Shown here piece by piece: positions 45,123 to 53,583 of a stretch of DNA of 64,000 nucleotides. The notes beneath the pieces are model-generated. The model did no database searches. It was given only the letters and a program-made list of their open reading frames with translations, and was not told the origin of the DNA. Source of the DNA: a virus. The stretch is taken from positions 1-64,000 of the IMG/VR virus record IMGVR_UViG_3300043774_000134; one strand, given 5' to 3'. The position numbers and the translations under genes were made by a program. The first letter of the stretch is position 1; every line of letters starts with the position of its first letter.

Positions 45123-46715
45123 TTATGTTAAGTCTACCCAAGCTGTACCATTCCAACGTTTAGCATTAGAAAGATCCCAATATTTAACAGTTTGGCTTAG
45201 TGGAGGAGCACCCTCAACACCGTAACGTTTTGCTGTTTCTGTTGGCTGGTATGTATTTGGGCTTGTTTCTCCAGCACCCCGATATCTACGTCCTCCAGCG
45301 GAAACAAACATTGCAGTTGTTCCATCTGAGGAAGGAGAAAAGTTAGCGGTATATGAAAGATTTGTATCTGGATAATAGGTAATTGCTCCAGCTGAATTGT
45401 TTATAATAGAGTTTTTTGCATACACTCTAAATTTATACCAAAGAGCTGCTGGAAGAAGAACAAACGTGTATTCTTGATTTGCTCCATTTAGTGTCATTAA
45501 TTGTGGGGTAGACCAAGCACTATAAGTACCGCCAGAAGTTGTGGCAGATTGATACTGAACATAATAGCCAGATATTGCTTTTCCATAATTTAAAGAGTCG
45601 CTAGAGACAATTACTGTAACGTTTCTTCCAACCTTAAATGGCGGATTTGCTCCAAATGTTGGCGGTGACGGTGCACCTGGTGTTTGCACAATAGATGATT
45701 GTGACGACACTGTTCCTGTGCCAATTGCATTTTTTGCTTCTAACCTATAAGTATAATTTACACCAATAGTTCCAGAAGTATCTGTAAAAGATGTTCCAGT
45801 CGCTGTTGTACTTAGTGTTGTTAAAATATTACCACTTGAGTCACACCTATAAACATTGTATGCGGTTATTGAAGAGCCACCATTATAAGGAGCAGTCCAA
45901 GAAATATTTATATTTTGCGAATTTGTGTTGCTTGCAGATACAGTTGGTTGTCCAACTTGACTTGGAATACCAGCAATTGTTGTACTAGATTCTCCACTGT
46001 ATCCCCAGTTAACATTATAGTTGTTAGCTACTCTTGTATAGACAGTGTACTGACTTGTTGGTGTAACACTTATAGATGCTGTACGAGATGGTGTTCGGTT
46101 TGGATAAGTTCCTGTAGCAGACATATCAATATAGCTTGCAGACCCCAACCAGCTTGATGTCGTATTATCATAAGTTCTATATTGATAAAGTTGTGGGGCA
46201 AAACTTCCATTAGATGCTGGTATTTGTGCTGTAATGCCAATAGTTCCTGGTGAAGATCTTGTCAATGCAGGTACAGCAGGTGTTGATGGTGCAGTAAATG
46301 TTGTAAGTGTTATTGACGATCCTGGAGTTGCAGACGCACTCCCAACTGGAGTATCAACTGTTACAAATTGAGCATTACCATTAACAGATCCACCAGCACC
46401 AGTGTTTGAATTATGACCTATATCAAATGAGCCACTTCTTACTGGTCCTGGGAATGCTGGTCCAGTAATTACACCGCTACCAAAATCGTAGTTACCACTC
46501 CACGTTCCTCTTCTTGTACCAGCCACATCAATAAAATGTGTGTTTCCAGTAGTAAAAGAATAGCCACCTGTAGAACCGTTGTTGTCATAAACCTGTGTTG
46601 ACCAAGAAATTACAGATTTATTATTTGCTGGATCATCAGTATTCGTTATAGAAATATTTACGGCGGCTCTGGCAGAGCCATCACTGGTAGCTGCTGCTGC
46701 ACTAATAGTAGCCAT
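45123..46715 (-). CDS. Fibronectin-type-III-containing fibre protein
   Basis: This 530-residue protein has a beta-rich N-terminus and FN3-type repeats. The clearest (about residues 255-345) contains NINISWTAPYNGGSSITAYNVYR and TYRLEAKNAIGTG, and another lies after PPTFGANPP. The C-terminus (RYGVEGAPPLSQTV, KYWDLSNAKRWNGTAWVDL) matches the usual end of minor tail proteins. It probably forms a flexible stalk in a receptor-binding fibre. The start is the ATG at 46715, six bases from the previous stop. Confidence 0.8.
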   Translation of the reverse strand: MATISAAAATSDGSARAAVNISITNTDDPANNKSVISWSTQVYDNNGSTGGYSFTTGNTHFIDVAGTRRGTWSGNYDFGSGVITGPAFPGPVRSGSFDIGHNSNTGAGGSVNGNAQFVTVDTPVGSASATPGSSITLTTFTAPSTPAVPALTRSSPGTIGITAQIPASNGSFAPQLYQYRTYDNTTSSWLGSASYIDMSATGTYPNRTPSRTASISVTPTSQYTVYTRVANNYNVNWGYSGESSTTIAGIPSQVGQPTVSASNTNSQNINISWTAPYNGGSSITAYNVYRCDSSGNILTTLSTTATGTSFTDTSGTIGVNYTYRLEAKNAIGTGTVSSQSSIVQTPGAPSPPTFGANPPFKVGRNVTVIVSSDSLNYGKAISGYYVQYQSATTSGGTYSAWSTPQLMTLNGANQEYTFVLLPAALWYKFRVYAKNSIINNSAGAITYYPDTNLSYTANFSPSSDGTTAMFVSAGGRRYRGAGETSPNTYQPTETAKRYGVEGAPPLSQTVKYWDLSNAKRWNGTAWVDLT

Positions 46716-46720
46716 TTACA

Positions 46721-47479
46721 TCACCAGAACCAAAGGTCACCAGCCTGTGGAGTATATCCAGAGTTATTTGTACTATTAGGCTCTAACTCTTGAACAAATA
46801 TACGAGTTCCTGAAACGACACCGCTAGTATTATAAATTGTTGGTTTAACATTTAACTGTGACTGTACGGTTGAGCCTGATGCAGTAGTTATACCAACAAG
46901 AGTTGCAAGCTCAGTTGAAGAAACGGTACTGTTAGCAATTTTTTGACCACTGTCTACAATTACTGCTCTATTTGCAGTAAGAGATGCAGAAACAATTGAT
47001 GAAGCAGATCCTGTAATTTGATCAGTAGAAGTTTGCCAGCTACTCCAAGATCCACTAAAATAGACTCTCCAATACTTAATAGTGTTTGTTGAACTAATAT
47101 ACATGTGATAAGTTTGATAAATTACTGCACCTTCAGTCAACACTTCTAACATTCCAGCATACTGTGTTCCACCAAAAGTAGGGTAATTAGATGTTCCAGT
47201 TCTTGCACCTGAATTTGTTGGTTGGTGGTAATAGCCAGTTAAGGTATATGGAGAATTATTTAAGTTTGCATTTGCAGTAATTGCAATTGGTTTAGAAATT
47301 TTTATTGTGTTTAAAGCATTTAAGTGTCCAGCAACTGAGTCTTCTGGAAGTGGTGAAGGGTTGCTTGTGTCTGAACCAAAGTGGTAAATGCGTAAAGCTG
47401 CTTGAATATCAGCATTGTCTCCTAGTTCTGGAATTTTTGCTTGATATGGCGCACCGCCATCTCCAATATTTGTAACCAT
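46721..47479 (-). CDS. Tail-spike-like protein with pyocin-knob domain
   Basis: This 252-residue protein includes a knob-domain pattern found in pyocin and phage fibres: NNSPYTLTGYYHQP, then QYAGMLEVLTEGAVIYQTYHM, then KYWRVYFSGSWSSWQ. Its N-terminus (MVTNIGDGGAPYQAKIPEL) is a short anchor, and the C-terminus (SGYTPQAGDLWFW) is typical for structural proteins of this cluster. Probably receptor binding. Confidence 0.75.
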   Translation of the reverse strand: MVTNIGDGGAPYQAKIPELGDNADIQAALRIYHFGSDTSNPSPLPEDSVAGHLNALNTIKISKPIAITANANLNNSPYTLTGYYHQPTNSGARTGTSNYPTFGGTQYAGMLEVLTEGAVIYQTYHMYISSTNTIKYWRVYFSGSWSSWQTSTDQITGSASSIVSASLTANRAVIVDSGQKIANSTVSSTELATLVGITTASGSTVQSQLNVKPTIYNTSGVVSGTRIFVQELEPNSTNNSGYTPQAGDLWFW

Positions 47480-47495
47480 ATAATCACCTAATTAA

Positions 47496-48083
47496 TTATA
47501 TCACGTTAATCGATACGTTTACGTTTGCTTGTCCAGATAGTGCTGACCAAACTCCAGTTCCAGGATTGATCTGAGCTGCAGTTACTGTAATTGGAAGAAC
47601 ATATGCACTATCCTCATTTATTGTATATTGTCCAACAACAAAAGACGAAGCAATCGGAGCATTAGTTTGACCCTGTACATCAATATGTACATTTAGTTTA
47701 CTGGTAAGAGTTTGTTGCAATAGTGGTGCTGTTGTATTTGAAACTACAACGCTAAGCACTGTTTGACCTGAAGTAAATGTGGCAGTTTCATTAGTATTGT
47801 AAGTATTTGGAATGATCTTAAAAATTTTTACCCAAGTACCGTTTTGATATTGGTAAACATACAAATACTCTGAGTCGGTAGTTTTTAAATTAATGTACCA
47901 ATCTAGATTTTGCAAAGTTTCAACAAATGTAACACCAGAGTCTTCTGGTTTTCCAGATCCATAAAGAATTAGTCCACCACGTACGCCCTGTGTTCCTAAA
48001 TCAGTATTTACCTGAATGGAGTCTGCTCCACCACTAACAATAAAAGAGTCTGTGTTTACTAAGACTGTTTGTTGAGTTGCCAT
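47496..48083 (-). CDS. Virion protein, paralogue of the next gene
   Basis: This 195-residue beta-rich protein shares a fold pattern with its neighbour at 48092-48895: QGVRGGLILYGSGKPE, DWYINLKTTDSEYLYVYQYQNG.W, KIFKIIPNTY, and a final strand (NVSINVI). The two are tandem paralogues. It lies in the baseplate/fibre block, so it is likely a decoration or fibre-attachment protein. Family unknown. Confidence 0.6.
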   Translation of the reverse strand: MATQQTVLVNTDSFIVSGGADSIQVNTDLGTQGVRGGLILYGSGKPEDSGVTFVETLQNLDWYINLKTTDSEYLYVYQYQNGTWVKIFKIIPNTYNTNETATFTSGQTVLSVVVSNTTAPLLQQTLTSKLNVHIDVQGQTNAPIASSFVVGQYTINEDSAYVLPITVTAAQINPGTGVWSALSGQANVNVSINVI

Positions 48084-48091
48084 AACATTAA

Positions 48092-48895
48092 TTATATCAT
48101 GTTCAAGCTTATATGTGTAGCAATGTGTCCTGAAGTTGTAAGAGGAATAAAGCCAGATATTGGATTAGCCTCTACTGCCGTAATTGTTAAAGGAAAAGAA
48201 TATGTTTTGTTTTCTCCAACAATAGACGAGGTTGGTGATGCACTAAATTCAAAAGATGTAACAACTGGATATTGGTTTTCAATATCTAAAGAAATGTTGA
48301 TCTTGACCCCCTCTTCCCAATTAGATAGTATTGAAGTAGGAAGGGATGTTAATTTAAAAAATTGATTTTTATCTTTTTGAAATGCGTAGTCTCCAACACT
48401 TTTTCCAGTAAGGGCAAGCATGGCGGCTTGATTGTTTACAAATGATGCTGATGCTGGAATGTCTTTTAATGCTACTCCCGACTCGTCTACACCATATTGC
48501 TGTTCAGCGATAAAAGTTTTTGATGACACTACATATGTATGTGATGTTGCACCGCTAGTAAAAGTTAGTTTATTACTTCCATCAAGAGTTGAGTGATAAA
48601 TATTTGGAACAAGCCTAAACATTTTTACCCACTCAAACCCCTCTGAACTAGGTCGATAATTGTATGCCATCATATATTCATCATCATCTGTTTTTAAATT
48701 AATACACCAATCATAAAGTTGTGGTTCGACAAAGTTTTGATCAGATCCAACAAATACAGACTGATTGTATGGTTTTCCAGGATTTGGAAAAATATAGCTT
48801 CCACGAGCACCTTCTAATCCAGGATCAACCTTAACTGTTATAGCAGCTGGACCACTTATGTCTAGACTAAGAGCTGAAACATTGATATCAGGCAT
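48092..48895 (-). CDS. Virion protein, longer paralogue of the gene downstream
   Basis: This 267-residue protein is parallel to the 195-residue neighbour: EGARGSYIFPNPGKPY, DWCINLKTDDDEYMMAYNY, VKMFRLVPNIYHS, and an ending HISLNMI. It has about 70 additional residues in the middle (LTGKSVGDYAFQKDKNQFFKL). The ARG/GKP element resembles a collagen-like junction seen in fibre proteins. Probably a duplicated fibre or baseplate subunit. Confidence 0.6.
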   Translation of the reverse strand: MPDINVSALSLDISGPAAITVKVDPGLEGARGSYIFPNPGKPYNQSVFVGSDQNFVEPQLYDWCINLKTDDDEYMMAYNYRPSSEGFEWVKMFRLVPNIYHSTLDGSNKLTFTSGATSHTYVVSSKTFIAEQQYGVDESGVALKDIPASASFVNNQAAMLALTGKSVGDYAFQKDKNQFFKLTSLPTSILSNWEEGVKINISLDIENQYPVVTSFEFSASPTSSIVGENKTYSFPLTITAVEANPISGFIPLTTSGHIATHISLNMI

Positions 48896-48907
48896 ATTTT
48901 ATTTATC

Positions 48908-49624
48908 CTATGATCCCAATGTTGACCCAATAGCATATCCGTTTCCTTCGTTTGCAATATCTACAGTTCCTTCTCCAGCAGCATTTATTGCAACAACAGC
49001 AAGATAATACGCTGTATCTGGAGTTAGTCCTTCAAATGTATAAGTTGTTGCTGGTGCACTAATAGTTATTGGCGTACCCAAGCTAAGTGGATTAACAGTT
49101 GCGTAAAGCTTGTAAGAAGATACTTGATATACGGATGAAGGGGCTGTCCAGTTTATTGTAATAGATGTGTAGTCTTCATCTGAAACAGTAACATCCTCAA
49201 CATATGGAGGAACAGAAAGAATTGAGTCTACGTTTACCTGCTCTGTTACAAAAATTTCTCCAGTAAGAAGTGTATAGACATAGTTATATGGTGAAGATGT
49301 TTTACCAATTTCAACATCATAGTAATATGTAGTACCTGCGACTAAACCAACTGGGGAGTTTGATCCTGTAGGATTTGTGGTTGATACAAGGCTTGGCTGA
49401 ATAGCACAAAGAATATATTCGTTATTAATAATGCTGGCATAACCGTTGTATTCTAGTTTTCCACTAACGCCTACAGTTCCACCCTTTTCATTAGAAATTT
49501 TAAACTTACAAGATGTATAAGAAGATAGGTCAAAAGCATTACCTGCTGCATCTTTGGGGTAAATCGTAAATTCAAAGGTATCACCCTTGTAGTAACTAAT
49601 GTTATAGGTTCCTGGAAATGCCAT
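48908..49624 (-). CDS. BppU-like baseplate domain with FN3 module
   Basis: This 238-residue protein has an N-terminal domain (ISYYKGDTFEFTIYPKDAAGN.FDLSSYT) like the upper baseplate protein (BppU) N-domain, including the strand YYYDVEIG.....YTLLTGEI. After a linker comes an FN3 domain (about 140-235: SITINWTAPSS, TYTFEGLTPDTAYYLAVVAINAAGEG). It would attach to the tip complex and present further fibres. Confidence 0.75.
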   Translation of the reverse strand: MAFPGTYNISYYKGDTFEFTIYPKDAAGNAFDLSSYTSCKFKISNEKGGTVGVSGKLEYNGYASIINNEYILCAIQPSLVSTTNPTGSNSPVGLVAGTTYYYDVEIGKTSSPYNYVYTLLTGEIFVTEQVNVDSILSVPPYVEDVTVSDEDYTSITINWTAPSSVYQVSSYKLYATVNPLSLGTPITISAPATTYTFEGLTPDTAYYLAVVAINAAGEGTVDIANEGNGYAIGSTLGS

Positions 49625-49643
49625 AGCTTTATTATATCATGAT

Positions 49644-50039
49644 TTAAAGACTGTTTATTGTCACATCTGAAATTACCTGAATAATTCCAATAGCAGGTGT
49701 CCAAACAACATCATCACTTGTTCTAATTGCTTGTAGATCAAAACTTAGTTCTGCTGATATTGACTGATTGTTTTCTGTTCCCCATGTTTCTGTAATATTG
49801 GCATCTGCTGTCACAGTAACTGATCCATTATTTACAGAAATATCTAAAGAATCTGAAGAATCTGTTTTTGAATTAAATGCTGTTGCAGAAAATGTCCAAT
49901 CAGAAAGATCTAAAAATGTTGTTTCATCATTTTCAAGAAACTGAAACTCAAGTGACGAGGTATCTCCACGAACAACACGCCACTTAACCTGTGCTGGATC
50001 TGCACCAATAAACTCGTCAGGACAACAAGCATTAGTCAT
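49644..50039 (-). CDS. BppU-like small baseplate protein
   Basis: This 131-residue protein includes the same upper-baseplate-type pattern as its neighbour (KWRVVRGDTSSLEFQFLENDETTFLDLSDWTFSA). Its N-terminus is unusual (MTNACCPDEF). It shares one base with the 791-residue gene upstream. Probably a fibre-attachment subunit. Two adjacent genes with related BppU-type domains suggest duplication. Confidence 0.6.
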   Translation of the reverse strand: MTNACCPDEFIGADPAQVKWRVVRGDTSSLEFQFLENDETTFLDLSDWTFSATAFNSKTDSSDSLDISVNNGSVTVTADANITETWGTENNQSISAELSFDLQAIRTSDDVVWTPAIGIIQVISDVTINSL

Positions 50040-52414
50040 TACACACCATCCAGAGCTATGTAATCACCAGAAATGTGGAAGTTATCTTCCGCGTTCAGGG
50101 TTACAGGCTGAGTTGATGTGAAAGGTACGTTGTACGCAGAGTTCCCACTTGCATCAATACTCTTCAATACCACTCTAGATTCACCAGCTGCAACGTGTCC
50201 AAACATTGGATAGTCACGACCAGTAGAAATGTCGTGGTAGCAGCCAGCTGCGAACTGGTAGTTGTACTTGGAAGGGAAAGGAAGGTCTACGTAGTATTGT
50301 CCAGTTCCAAAGTTAGTGATGTTGTCCATATCAACGTCAATTCTGAAGTGAACCATTGGACCAGTCTTTACATAAGAACCAGTAAACAGCGGAGCACCAG
50401 TAAAGGTTGGCTGAGTACCCAGCGTTCCACCAACGACGGTAAACGAAGTGTCTCCACCTAAGTCTCCAATAGTTGCAATCTGATTTTCTGGTTGGTTGTT
50501 TCCTAAGAATTCTCCACCTTCATTACCGCCTTGAATAATAACATCTTGATCTGAAGAAACGTATAAATCATTCTCATAGTTAGCAACACTTTGAACCAGT
50601 AGACCACCCATTCCTGGGCCATATAGGTATCCATCTGAGTTAAACTCCCAGAAATTATCATAGGTTGGTTCATTGGTGAATGTGTAGGTATCTCCTGTTA
50701 CAAAGCTTAGTCCAGTTGCTGTAACAGTTGCTAGACCTTCAGTTGGGCTGTTAAGTGTAACTGCGGCTATTTCAAAATCGGTACTCTCAACATTAACTTT
50801 GTATCCAACCTCAATATTTACTGGCATAGAAGTTATAAACTCTGCGTTGCTTGTTTCATTTAAGTTTTGATAGCTATTTTCAATTCTTGTTGGTCTTGTA
50901 CGAATTGAAACTTCTCTGGCACTATCAGAAACATAGACATGGTTTCTTTCTCCACCAATAATAACTTTTGCAATTGACTCATCTATTTCACCACCAGCAC
51001 GAATGTGGATGTGGTTTGGGTCAGTTGGGTCAATAACAAGGTACTGATCATTGGCGTATAGGTCTGCGTCTGGAACCAATTCCATAGTACCAGCACCAAG
51101 TCCATCGCCAGAAGCTGTACCAGCACCAATAATCTGTACGCCATCAAATGTAATGTCTCCAAGACCTGTTGCTGCTGTAACGTCTGCAATAGTTGCAACT
51201 CTGTTGGTTGCATCAGGAGTAAGCTCTGCGTCTCCCCAGCCAATGTAGACGTTTCCATCTCCATCGCTGCCAGGAAACAGTGTTATGTCTCTAGCAGAAC
51301 GAAGTGATAGATCGTCCTGTGGAGTTGCAATGCGAGCAGTGTTAGTTGAAGTTCTTGTAAAGGTAATGAAGTCATCGCCGTCACCGTCCTTGATGGCTAC
51401 TGGGAGAACAAGGTCTGTGTCTGATGTAGTTCCAGAGTTTCCTGTGTCTAACTCTGCTCCGTAGTTGTCGTCGCCATCGTTAACATTTATTGACATGTAG
51501 GTCATGTAGGTTTTTGTGGTGTCAGAGTCTTGGTCTGCTGCAAAACCAATTCGGTAAGGACCAGCAGGTAGAGCTTCATTGATACTTAATGACTCAATAA
51601 CCTCTTGGGAACCCTGTGCAGTGTAAGAAACGGTTACCTTGTTAGTAGAGGCTGTTGGGTCATATGCAAATCTAACTCTGTAAAGTCCACTCTCTGGAAT
51701 ACTAACGTCTCCAGCTGCGGAAGTGGTGCGACCAAAAAGTTTTAGGTCTAAGCAATCAAACTGAGCAGCGATTCTTGATGAGTTTGTCGCATAATCCCAC
51801 TCTGGGTTATCGCCATCTGAATAAACACATACACCAATATTGTTGCACTCGGTGTTGGCATCAAAGATAAACTCAACAACTACAGAGCTGTCCTCTGGAA
51901 TAGTAAAGTCTGTAAAGACTGGGTAGGAAGTAGCTCCATCTGATTCGTCTGCATTCTGAAACCAAAGGCCGTTAGAGTTCCAACCAAAGTGTGTGTTTAG
52001 GTCTGGAAGATGGGTTGTTCCCTCTCCCCAGGTAAGGAAGTATGCAGCAGGACGAATGTTTCCAGTGGTTTGAATAGTTCCATCTGGGAACTCTAGTCTT
52101 CCGTCAGGACGGAATGTCCACTCGTAACTAAAACCTTCGTTATCGTCGTTACTTGAAATTCTTACTTCATCTTTTGCAGAGATAGCTACATCATCTCCAT
52201 ATGCACGAATAAACACATCATCTGCTGCCTCGATATTGATGTCGCAGTCTGAACCTACAGAATCTTCATCACGAAGAGTACGAATAGTCATGTCGTGGTC
52301 TGTGATAGTCATAAAGCTGCCGTCACCACCGTCATCAATGAACTCGAAGTCAGCGATATCGCCGTTTCCAGCTCCTGCTGGACCAGGGAAGGGTACAATT
52401 TTAATAACAGCCAT
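50039..52414 (-). CDS. Large fibre/baseplate decoration protein
   Basis: This 791-residue protein is the first gene after the strong minus-strand promoter. It starts with a short collagen-like piece (PFPGPAGAGNGD). A strand-rich segment with repeated short Asp-rich units (DINIEAADDVFIRAYGDD) follows, then LEFPDGTIQTTG as in other fibre N-domains, then beta-sandwich modules. The end (YYVDLPFPSKYNYQFAAGCYHDISTGR) resembles bacteriophage fibre tips. Receptor binding is likely; no enzyme motif seen. Confidence 0.7.
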   Translation of the reverse strand: MAVIKIVPFPGPAGAGNGDIADFEFIDDGGDGSFMTITDHDMTIRTLRDEDSVGSDCDINIEAADDVFIRAYGDDVAISAKDEVRISSNDDNEGFSYEWTFRPDGRLEFPDGTIQTTGNIRPAAYFLTWGEGTTHLPDLNTHFGWNSNGLWFQNADESDGATSYPVFTDFTIPEDSSVVVEFIFDANTECNNIGVCVYSDGDNPEWDYATNSSRIAAQFDCLDLKLFGRTTSAAGDVSIPESGLYRVRFAYDPTASTNKVTVSYTAQGSQEVIESLSINEALPAGPYRIGFAADQDSDTTKTYMTYMSINVNDGDDNYGAELDTGNSGTTSDTDLVLPVAIKDGDGDDFITFTRTSTNTARIATPQDDLSLRSARDITLFPGSDGDGNVYIGWGDAELTPDATNRVATIADVTAATGLGDITFDGVQIIGAGTASGDGLGAGTMELVPDADLYANDQYLVIDPTDPNHIHIRAGGEIDESIAKVIIGGERNHVYVSDSAREVSIRTRPTRIENSYQNLNETSNAEFITSMPVNIEVGYKVNVESTDFEIAAVTLNSPTEGLATVTATGLSFVTGDTYTFTNEPTYDNFWEFNSDGYLYGPGMGGLLVQSVANYENDLYVSSDQDVIIQGGNEGGEFLGNNQPENQIATIGDLGGDTSFTVVGGTLGTQPTFTGAPLFTGSYVKTGPMVHFRIDVDMDNITNFGTGQYYVDLPFPSKYNYQFAAGCYHDISTGRDYPMFGHVAAGESRVVLKSIDASGNSAYNVPFTSTQPVTLNAEDNFHISGDYIALDGV

Positions 52415-52440
52415 AGTACTTCTAGTATATCATTTATTAT

Positions 52441-52500
52441 AAAATAAAAAGACTAGTAACCAAGGAAGTGGGTGTGAGAGAGAGAAACCCTGGTTACTAG
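52441..52500 (-). terminator. Long hairpin plus U-tract at the head of the late leader
   Basis: Thirteen-base arms (52453-52465 and 52488-52500, one mismatch) surround a 22-nt loop rich in AG repeats. On the minus strand the stem is followed by TCTTTTTATTTTA. It can serve as terminator of the 52649-52951 gene. It also falls at about +3 to +50 of the transcript from the promoter at 52509-52537, so it may act as a leader attenuator. Confidence 0.7.
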
Positions 52501-52508
52501 CCATATCA

Positions 52509-52537
52509 ATTATAACATATTGGTAACGTTATCAAAC
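52509..52537 (-). promoter_or_regulatory. Strong minus-strand promoter of the structural genes
   Basis: The minus strand reads GTTTGA, 17 bp, then TATAAT (52514 down to 52509) preceded by TGT, a good extended -10. The predicted start is a G at about 52502, directly before the leader hairpin. The next gene is the 791-residue fibre gene at 52414. Confidence 0.6.
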
Positions 52538-52543
52538 CGTTAT
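52528..52543 (+). promoter_or_regulatory. GTTAT-N6-GTTAT repeat pair over the late promoter
   Basis: Two GTTAT units start at 52528 and 52539, 11 bp apart, as in the right-arm sites. They overlap the -35 region of the minus-strand promoter, so a protein bound here would affect late transcription. Confidence 0.55.
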
Positions 52544-52648
52544 AAAATATTTGGGGTATTGGTATCAAGAACGATGATTTTGTGTGTATAATTGTAATAA
52601 TTGGGAAGAGAATAATATTAGGCTAGCTGAGATAGAGAATAATAAATA

Positions 52649-52951
52649 CTAGTTAGATAGCTTCTCAATAACAATCTTCAGCACATCGTCAACCTTGCCT
52701 TCAAGCTTGTCAAGTCTTTTTTCAAACCTTTCATCGTCTTCATGTTGCTTGTTTGCAATTTCTATTTGTTTTGCTTCTAACCGAGTAACTTGATCTTTTA
52801 TAGATGATCCTCCATTTGGTCTTAGCTCATGTCTAATATCTTGCATACCTTCTTTTACATGGTATCTTACAAAAAATCTAACTGCAGCCAAAATAGCTGT
52901 TAGGATACCCAAAATACCTAAAATAACAGGGACCCATTCATACCAAAGCAT
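52649..52951 (-). CDS. Membrane-anchored coiled-coil protein (holin-like, XhlA type)
   Basis: This 100-residue protein has one membrane helix near the N-terminus (WVPVILGILGILTAILAAVRFFV), then HELRPNGGSSIKDQV, then a charged coiled coil (RLEAKQIEIANKQ ... RFEKRLDKLEGKVDDVLKI). This one-helix-plus-coil layout is typical of small membrane proteins in actinophage lysis modules and resembles XhlA. It is the first minus-strand gene of the divergence point. A TATAAT (52966 to 52961) stands only 15 bp from the ATG with no ribosome site, so the message may be nearly leaderless. Confidence 0.65.
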   Translation of the reverse strand: MLWYEWVPVILGILGILTAILAAVRFFVRYHVKEGMQDIRHELRPNGGSSIKDQVTRLEAKQIEIANKQHEDDERFEKRLDKLEGKVDDVLKIVIEKLSN

Positions 52952-52960
52952 AATAATATA

Positions 52961-52966
52961 ATTATA
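52961..52966 (-). promoter_or_regulatory. Candidate -10 of the membrane-protein gene
   Basis: TATAAT on the minus strand, first base at 52966, 15 bp from the ATG at 52951. No convincing -35 is seen. Confidence 0.4.
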
Positions 52967-52982
52967 TCGTATGTTTTATAAG

Positions 52983-53003
52983 TTATCCACACCCTGTTGA
53001 TAA
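52983..53003. promoter_or_regulatory. DnaA-box pair
   Basis: TTATCCACA (52983-52991), a perfect consensus DnaA box, is followed after 3 bp by TGTTGATAA (52995-53003), an inverted box with one change. Confidence 0.6.
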
Positions 53004-53172
53004 CATATAACTAATTAAGCTCGCTTTTAGTCGGCGGTAAATTTCGGCGCCGAGAAGTACCCCATATACCTGTCCAAACAAGATGAAACATCCAAATGGA
53101 CAAATAAATATGATATCGAAGTATCGGAAAATAACAATATATCCCCCATATCGGAATATCCAGATATTGTGC

Positions 53173-53265
53173 TATCCTTATATCGACCCCAGTCATGCCA
53201 CAGGTTCGGAAACCAGCATAAACCCCAAATAGGATTGCTCTCTAGTAATAGGGAGCTTTCTTATT
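53173..53265 (+). ncRNA. Possible short untranslated RNA ending in an intrinsic terminator
   Basis: An extended -10 (TGCTATCCT, -10 at 53173-53178) predicts a start near 53185. A perfect-loop hairpin (53236-53255, 8 pairs, GTAA tetraloop) followed by TTTCTTATTT would end the RNA near 53265. No coding frame is evident. The terminator is clear; the RNA is conjectural, since no good -35 is present. Confidence 0.3.
53236..53265 (+). terminator. Plus-strand intrinsic terminator in the divergence region
   Basis: Stem GCTCTCTA/TAGGGAGC (one T-G pair) with GTAA loop, then TTTCTTATTT. No plus-strand gene stands before it in the window, so it either ends a small RNA or insulates the plus-strand genes. 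Confidence 0.7.
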
Positions 53266-53342
53266 TGATCAATAGAAGTAACACTAATGAGTGATTGATC
53301 AAGACAGCCTTTGGCTGTTATGTACCCTCGAAAATTAAGCTA

Positions 53343-53351
53343 TGTTATAAT
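53343..53351 (+). promoter_or_regulatory. Extended -10 promoter of a leaderless gene
   Basis: TGTTATAAT with -10 at 53346-53351. The ATG at 53358 lies 12 bp from the first base of the -10, so transcription should begin at the start codon. Confidence 0.6.
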
Positions 53352-53357
53352 TGAGAT

Positions 53358-53576
53358 ATGGAAAATAAAGAAAATGAACCAGAAGATGTTAAATTCCTTG
53401 ATCTATTTAATCCAAACTCACCAAGATCAAATGAGGATGAAATTAAAGCTAGACTTGATATTTGTAACCAATGTCCTTACTTAGGAAAGAAACTAAAGCG
53501 TTGTGGTCTATGTGGTTGTTTTATGTCATTGAAGACTACTTTGTTAGAAGCTAAATGTCCTATTGACAAATGGTAA
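53358..53576 (+). CDS. Small four-cysteine zinc protein, leaderless
   Basis: This 72-residue protein has an acidic N-terminal half and a C-terminal zinc-ribbon: CNQCPYLG ... CGLCGCFM ... CPIDKW. The ATG is at the predicted transcription start and there is no ribosome site. The cysteine pattern (CxxC x12 CxxCxC) resembles small phage proteins of unknown function sometimes linked to modification or transcription. It is the first plus-strand gene. Confidence 0.75.
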   Translation: MENKENEPEDVKFLDLFNPNSPRSNEDEIKARLDICNQCPYLGKKLKRCGLCGCFMSLKTTLLEAKCPIDKW

Positions 53577-53583
53577 GCATCTT

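Larger units (their letters stand above)
52952..53357. other. Gene-free divergence region, candidate replication origin
   Basis: This 405-bp segment separates the minus- and plus-strand halves. It holds a DnaA-box pair (52983-53003), a GGCGCC palindrome (53046) and an AT-rich stretch with repeated TATCGG/ATATCC words (53110-53190). It also has a plus-strand hairpin with U-tract (53236-53265), a small perfect hairpin ACAGCC-TTT-GGCTGT (53304-53318) and the promoter of the first plus-strand gene. No gene is seen. Divergent transcription, DnaA boxes and AT-richness together fit an origin. Confidence 0.55.

Noticed and set aside
48069-48365. Plus-strand frame of 98 codons inside the baseplate block
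   Set aside because: It lies fully opposite the 267-residue virion gene, has no ribosome site and no promoter of the plus-strand type; a shadow frame.
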